Shown one piece after another: positions 14,800-16,487 of a DNA stretch of 16,487 bases. The translations under genes were made by a program, and so were the position numbers. Every line of letters begins with the position of its first letter. Position 1 is the stretch's first letter. This DNA is from CAYQLT01 sp964418425. Its GTDB lineage: Bacteria > Bacillota > Limnochordia > Limnochordales > Geochordaceae. The stretch is from positions 1 through 16,487 of the forward strand of contig CAYQLT010000056.1 of assembly GCA_964418425.1 (NCBI GenBank), given 5' to 3'. The notes beneath the pieces were generated by a model. It was not told the origin of the DNA. It saw only the letters and a list, made by a program, of their open reading frames with translations, and did not search any database.

Positions 14800-16208
14800 G
14801 CCTGCGCCCCCGCCGCGCCCGTCCGAACGCTGTGCCGGGCTCCAACAAGCGGCTCCACGCCGGCACCGGACATTGCCAGCTGGTCGGCCAGGTCCGCCAC
14901 CTGGGTGGCTTGCGCCGCAAGTTCCTTTGCACCCTGCGCCAGCTCTCCCAGGCTGCGATGAAGCCCGCCTGCCGCCTCGCGCAGCCTCCCCGAGGCCGCC
15001 GCGCCCTCGGCCATGCGGGCCGCGATGCGCTGCAGGGCCGACCCCACCTCCTGGCTCTTATCCGCTGAGGCAATGGCCTGCCGGTAACCCTCCTGGGCCA
15101 CTGACACCGCCTGCTTGGCCTCGGACATCAAGGCGCCCAGCTCCTGCTGCACGCCCTGCACCAGCTGCCGGCTCTGGTCGGCCAGGCGCCGCACCTCCTC
15201 GGCCACCACCGCGAAGCCCCGGCCCTGCTCGCCCGCCCGGGCCGCCTCGATGGCGGCGTTGAGCGCCAGCAGGTTGGTCTGGTCCGCCACCTGCTCGATG
15301 GCCTCGGCGACGCGCGTCAGGCCGTCGATGCGCTGGGCCAGGGCACCCACGGATTGGAAGGTTCGCTGGACCGAGTCCCCAGCTCCTCGGGCCTGCTCGG
15401 CCGCGGCTTGCGCCAGGCGAGAACTCTCCCCGGCCTCCTGTGCGGTCTGCGCGGTGGAGCCGGCGATGGCGGCCGCGTCCCCGTCAAGGCCCGAGGCCGC
15501 AGCGCGCAGCCGGTCCACGGAGGCCGCGGCCTGTTGCGACAACGAAGCAAGCTGCTGGCTCAGCGACGCCAGCCGTTCGGCCAGAGCCTTCAGCTGGGCC
15601 TGGTGAGCGTCGCGCTGCTGGTCGAGATGGCCGACCAGCTCCCGTTCGCGGTAGGTCTCGATGGCCAGGAGAGCATCCAGGATGACGAGCTTGTGCAAAC
15701 CGGCCAGGGCTGTCTCCAGTTCGGCGGCGGCCGGCTGCCCCGCCCCAGGGGATAACAAACGCAGCCGCCATCGGGCCCCTGCCCGGCCCTGCTCGCCCAA
15801 CTCCTTGAGGACTTCCTCCCACAGCACCCCGTAGGCTGCAAGATACCAGGCCGGAGGCAGGGAGACCCGGACATGGGCTCGCCCGATGGCCTTTCGCCGC
15901 TGGATGTACTCCTGGTCAACCCGACCCTGGAAAAGCTCCACCAGATACTGGAAGAATGTGCGCTCCAGAGCCTGGATGCTCGAGTGCGCCTCAATGATGG
16001 CCCGCAGTGCGGGGACGCTCGTCACCCGGCGGTAAAAGGCCCGGGTGAGGGACGTAAGCCGGCCTTCCAGCCGTGCCCCCAGTGCCGAAACGGCGGCCAG
16101 CTCGGCCTGCGTCAGCTGCAGAAAGGCGAGGATGTCGCCAAGGTCGGCGGACTGCCGCTTGGGATCCCCGCTGGCCGCGCCTGCCGCCACCAGGGAAGTT
16201 TCAGGCAT
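14796..16208 (-). CDS. hemAT: Globin-coupled soluble chemoreceptor (HemAT-like)
   Basis: A 470-residue protein without membrane segments. Residues about 24-190 are a protoglobin-type sensor: AFYRRV with Y59 at the expected distal B10 position, YLVELFQGRVDQEYIQRR (88-105), and IGRAHVRVSLPPAWYLAAY (108-126), where H112 is the proximal heme ligand by comparison with HemAT. KLVILDALLAIETY (173-186) closes the globin module. The rest is an MCP coiled-coil signalling domain with the tip DQTNLLALNAAIEAARAGEQ (309-328). By analogy it binds O2 and signals to CheA for aerotaxis, but globin-coupled receptors can also act outside chemotaxis. It is the first gene of a two-gene operon with the HD-GYP phosphodiesterase, sharing ATGA. 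The start ATG 16208 has only a weak upstream GGGTGG; the conserved domain begins soon after, so the start is reasonable. Confidence 0.93.
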   Translation of the reverse strand: MPETSLVAAGAASGDPKRQSADLGDILAFLQLTQAELAAVSALGARLEGRLTSLTRAFYRRVTSVPALRAIIEAHSSIQALERTFFQYLVELFQGRVDQEYIQRRKAIGRAHVRVSLPPAWYLAAYGVLWEEVLKELGEQGRAGARWRLRLLSPGAGQPAAAELETALAGLHKLVILDALLAIETYRERELVGHLDQQRDAHQAQLKALAERLASLSQQLASLSQQAAASVDRLRAAASGLDGDAAAIAGSTAQTAQEAGESSRLAQAAAEQARGAGDSVQRTFQSVGALAQRIDGLTRVAEAIEQVADQTNLLALNAAIEAARAGEQGRGFAVVAEEVRRLADQSRQLVQGVQQELGALMSEAKQAVSVAQEGYRQAIASADKSQEVGSALQRIAARMAEGAAASGRLREAAGGLHRSLGELAQGAKELAAQATQVADLADQLAMSGAGVEPLVGARHSVRTGAAGAQA

Positions 16209-16487
16209 GGTGCATCCACCCGCCCCATGAGGCAGTCAAGCCGGGATCGCTAAGGGTAGGGGAATCGGCAGCTGGGTGGCAGGCAGAGGGGGACGAAGGG
16301 GGCAAAGGACTTCCGGCTGGCAGGTAACCGTCGAAAACCCGCTCGGAGCGGGGCCCGCCACGAACGCGGCCGGGGGTGACCTTCATTGGCGGGCGGATTG
16401 GAAGGGACAGGAAGGGGGGGGGGGCGAAAGCCGTGCCACCGGTAACCAACCCCGGCACGCGCCAGCACCATGCCCCGTACCCCATGC
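16209..16487. other. Upstream region of the HemAT-like operon, to the window edge
   Basis: No supported gene. It should contain the HemAT operon promoter on the minus strand; TTGACT near 16240 resembles a -35 box but has no -10 at the right distance before the start. It contains the right copy of the G-tract element and several copies of GGTTACC or GGTAACC (near 16323, 16440). An ATG at 16470 on the plus strand might begin a gene beyond the window, but too little is visible to tell. Confidence 0.5.
16391..16424 (+). repeat. G-tract intergenic element, right copy
   Basis: Reads GGGCGGA, then TTGGAAGGGACAGGAA, then eleven G (16414-16424). It is the inverted partner of 13587-13618. It is followed by CGTGCC, which can pair with GGCACG about 16 bases on, so both copies have a hairpin just after the G-tract. 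Confidence 0.7.

Noticed and set aside
13587..16424. Insertion sequence or composite transposon with the G-tract elements as terminal repeats
   Set aside because: The enclosed genes are ordinary sensory genes, no transposase is present and no target-site duplication was seen. The repeats are kept as a finding, but not called as a mobile element.
16201..16485. Minus-strand small open frame of 94 codons before the HemAT-like gene
   Set aside because: No domain, proline-rich, and it lies in the region expected to hold the promoter; its last codons overlap the HemAT start in another frame.

Overview
The window is a GC-rich (roughly two-thirds G+C) bacterial chromosome segment with tightly packed genes, many four-base overlaps and a mix of ATG, GTG and TTG starts. 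The gene set (soluble HemAT-type globin-coupled chemoreceptor, DUF326-type copper-binding four-helix bundle, flagellin, a LipS1/LipS2-type radical SAM pair, strong GGAGG-type ribosome binding sites) fits a motile, high-GC, deep-branching Bacillota such as Limnochordia or Thermaerobacter-like lineages. This assignment is inference. No rRNA, tRNA, CRISPR array, transposase, phage or plasmid gene was seen.

Layout. (1) 1-1957, plus strand: the 3' part of one radical SAM gene and a complete second one, overlapping by GTGA. I read them as LipS1 and LipS2, the two-protein alternative to lipoyl synthase LipA. (2) 2055-4064, minus strand: a divergent flagellin followed a few bases later by a 19-cysteine copper-binding four-helix-bundle protein. 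(3) 4249-8771, minus strand: a complete simple-sugar/AI-2-like ABC transporter operon, reading binding protein, duplicated ATPase, permease, permease. Its leader holds a LacI-like palindrome and a hairpin. (4) 9165-11168, plus strand: a membrane chemoreceptor with a dCache-like sensor, divergent from the transporter. (5) 11220-13427, minus strand: a PilJ-like/PAS/GGDEF/EAL c-di-GMP protein, convergent with the chemoreceptor. (6) 13738-16208, minus strand: a HemAT-like oxygen sensor whose stop overlaps (ATGA) the start of a PAS-HD-GYP c-di-GMP phosphodiesterase.

How the genes fit together. The right half (9.1-16.2 kb) is a sensory island: two chemoreceptors and two c-di-GMP turnover proteins. 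The HemAT/HD-GYP pair suggests that oxygen or redox sensing is tied to both chemotaxis and c-di-GMP breakdown. The PAS domain of the HD-GYP protein resembles the FAD-binding NifL/Aer type, which supports a redox theme. A near-identical G-tract element of about 32 bases lies on each side of the HemAT/HD-GYP pair in inverted orientation, and the same intergenic region carries a strong inverted repeat upstream of the GGDEF-EAL gene. These non-coding structures, the HemAT/HD-GYP coupling and the LipS1/LipS2 pair are the parts most worth following up.

Limits: family assignments come from motifs read by eye. No alignments, structure predictions or searches were run.
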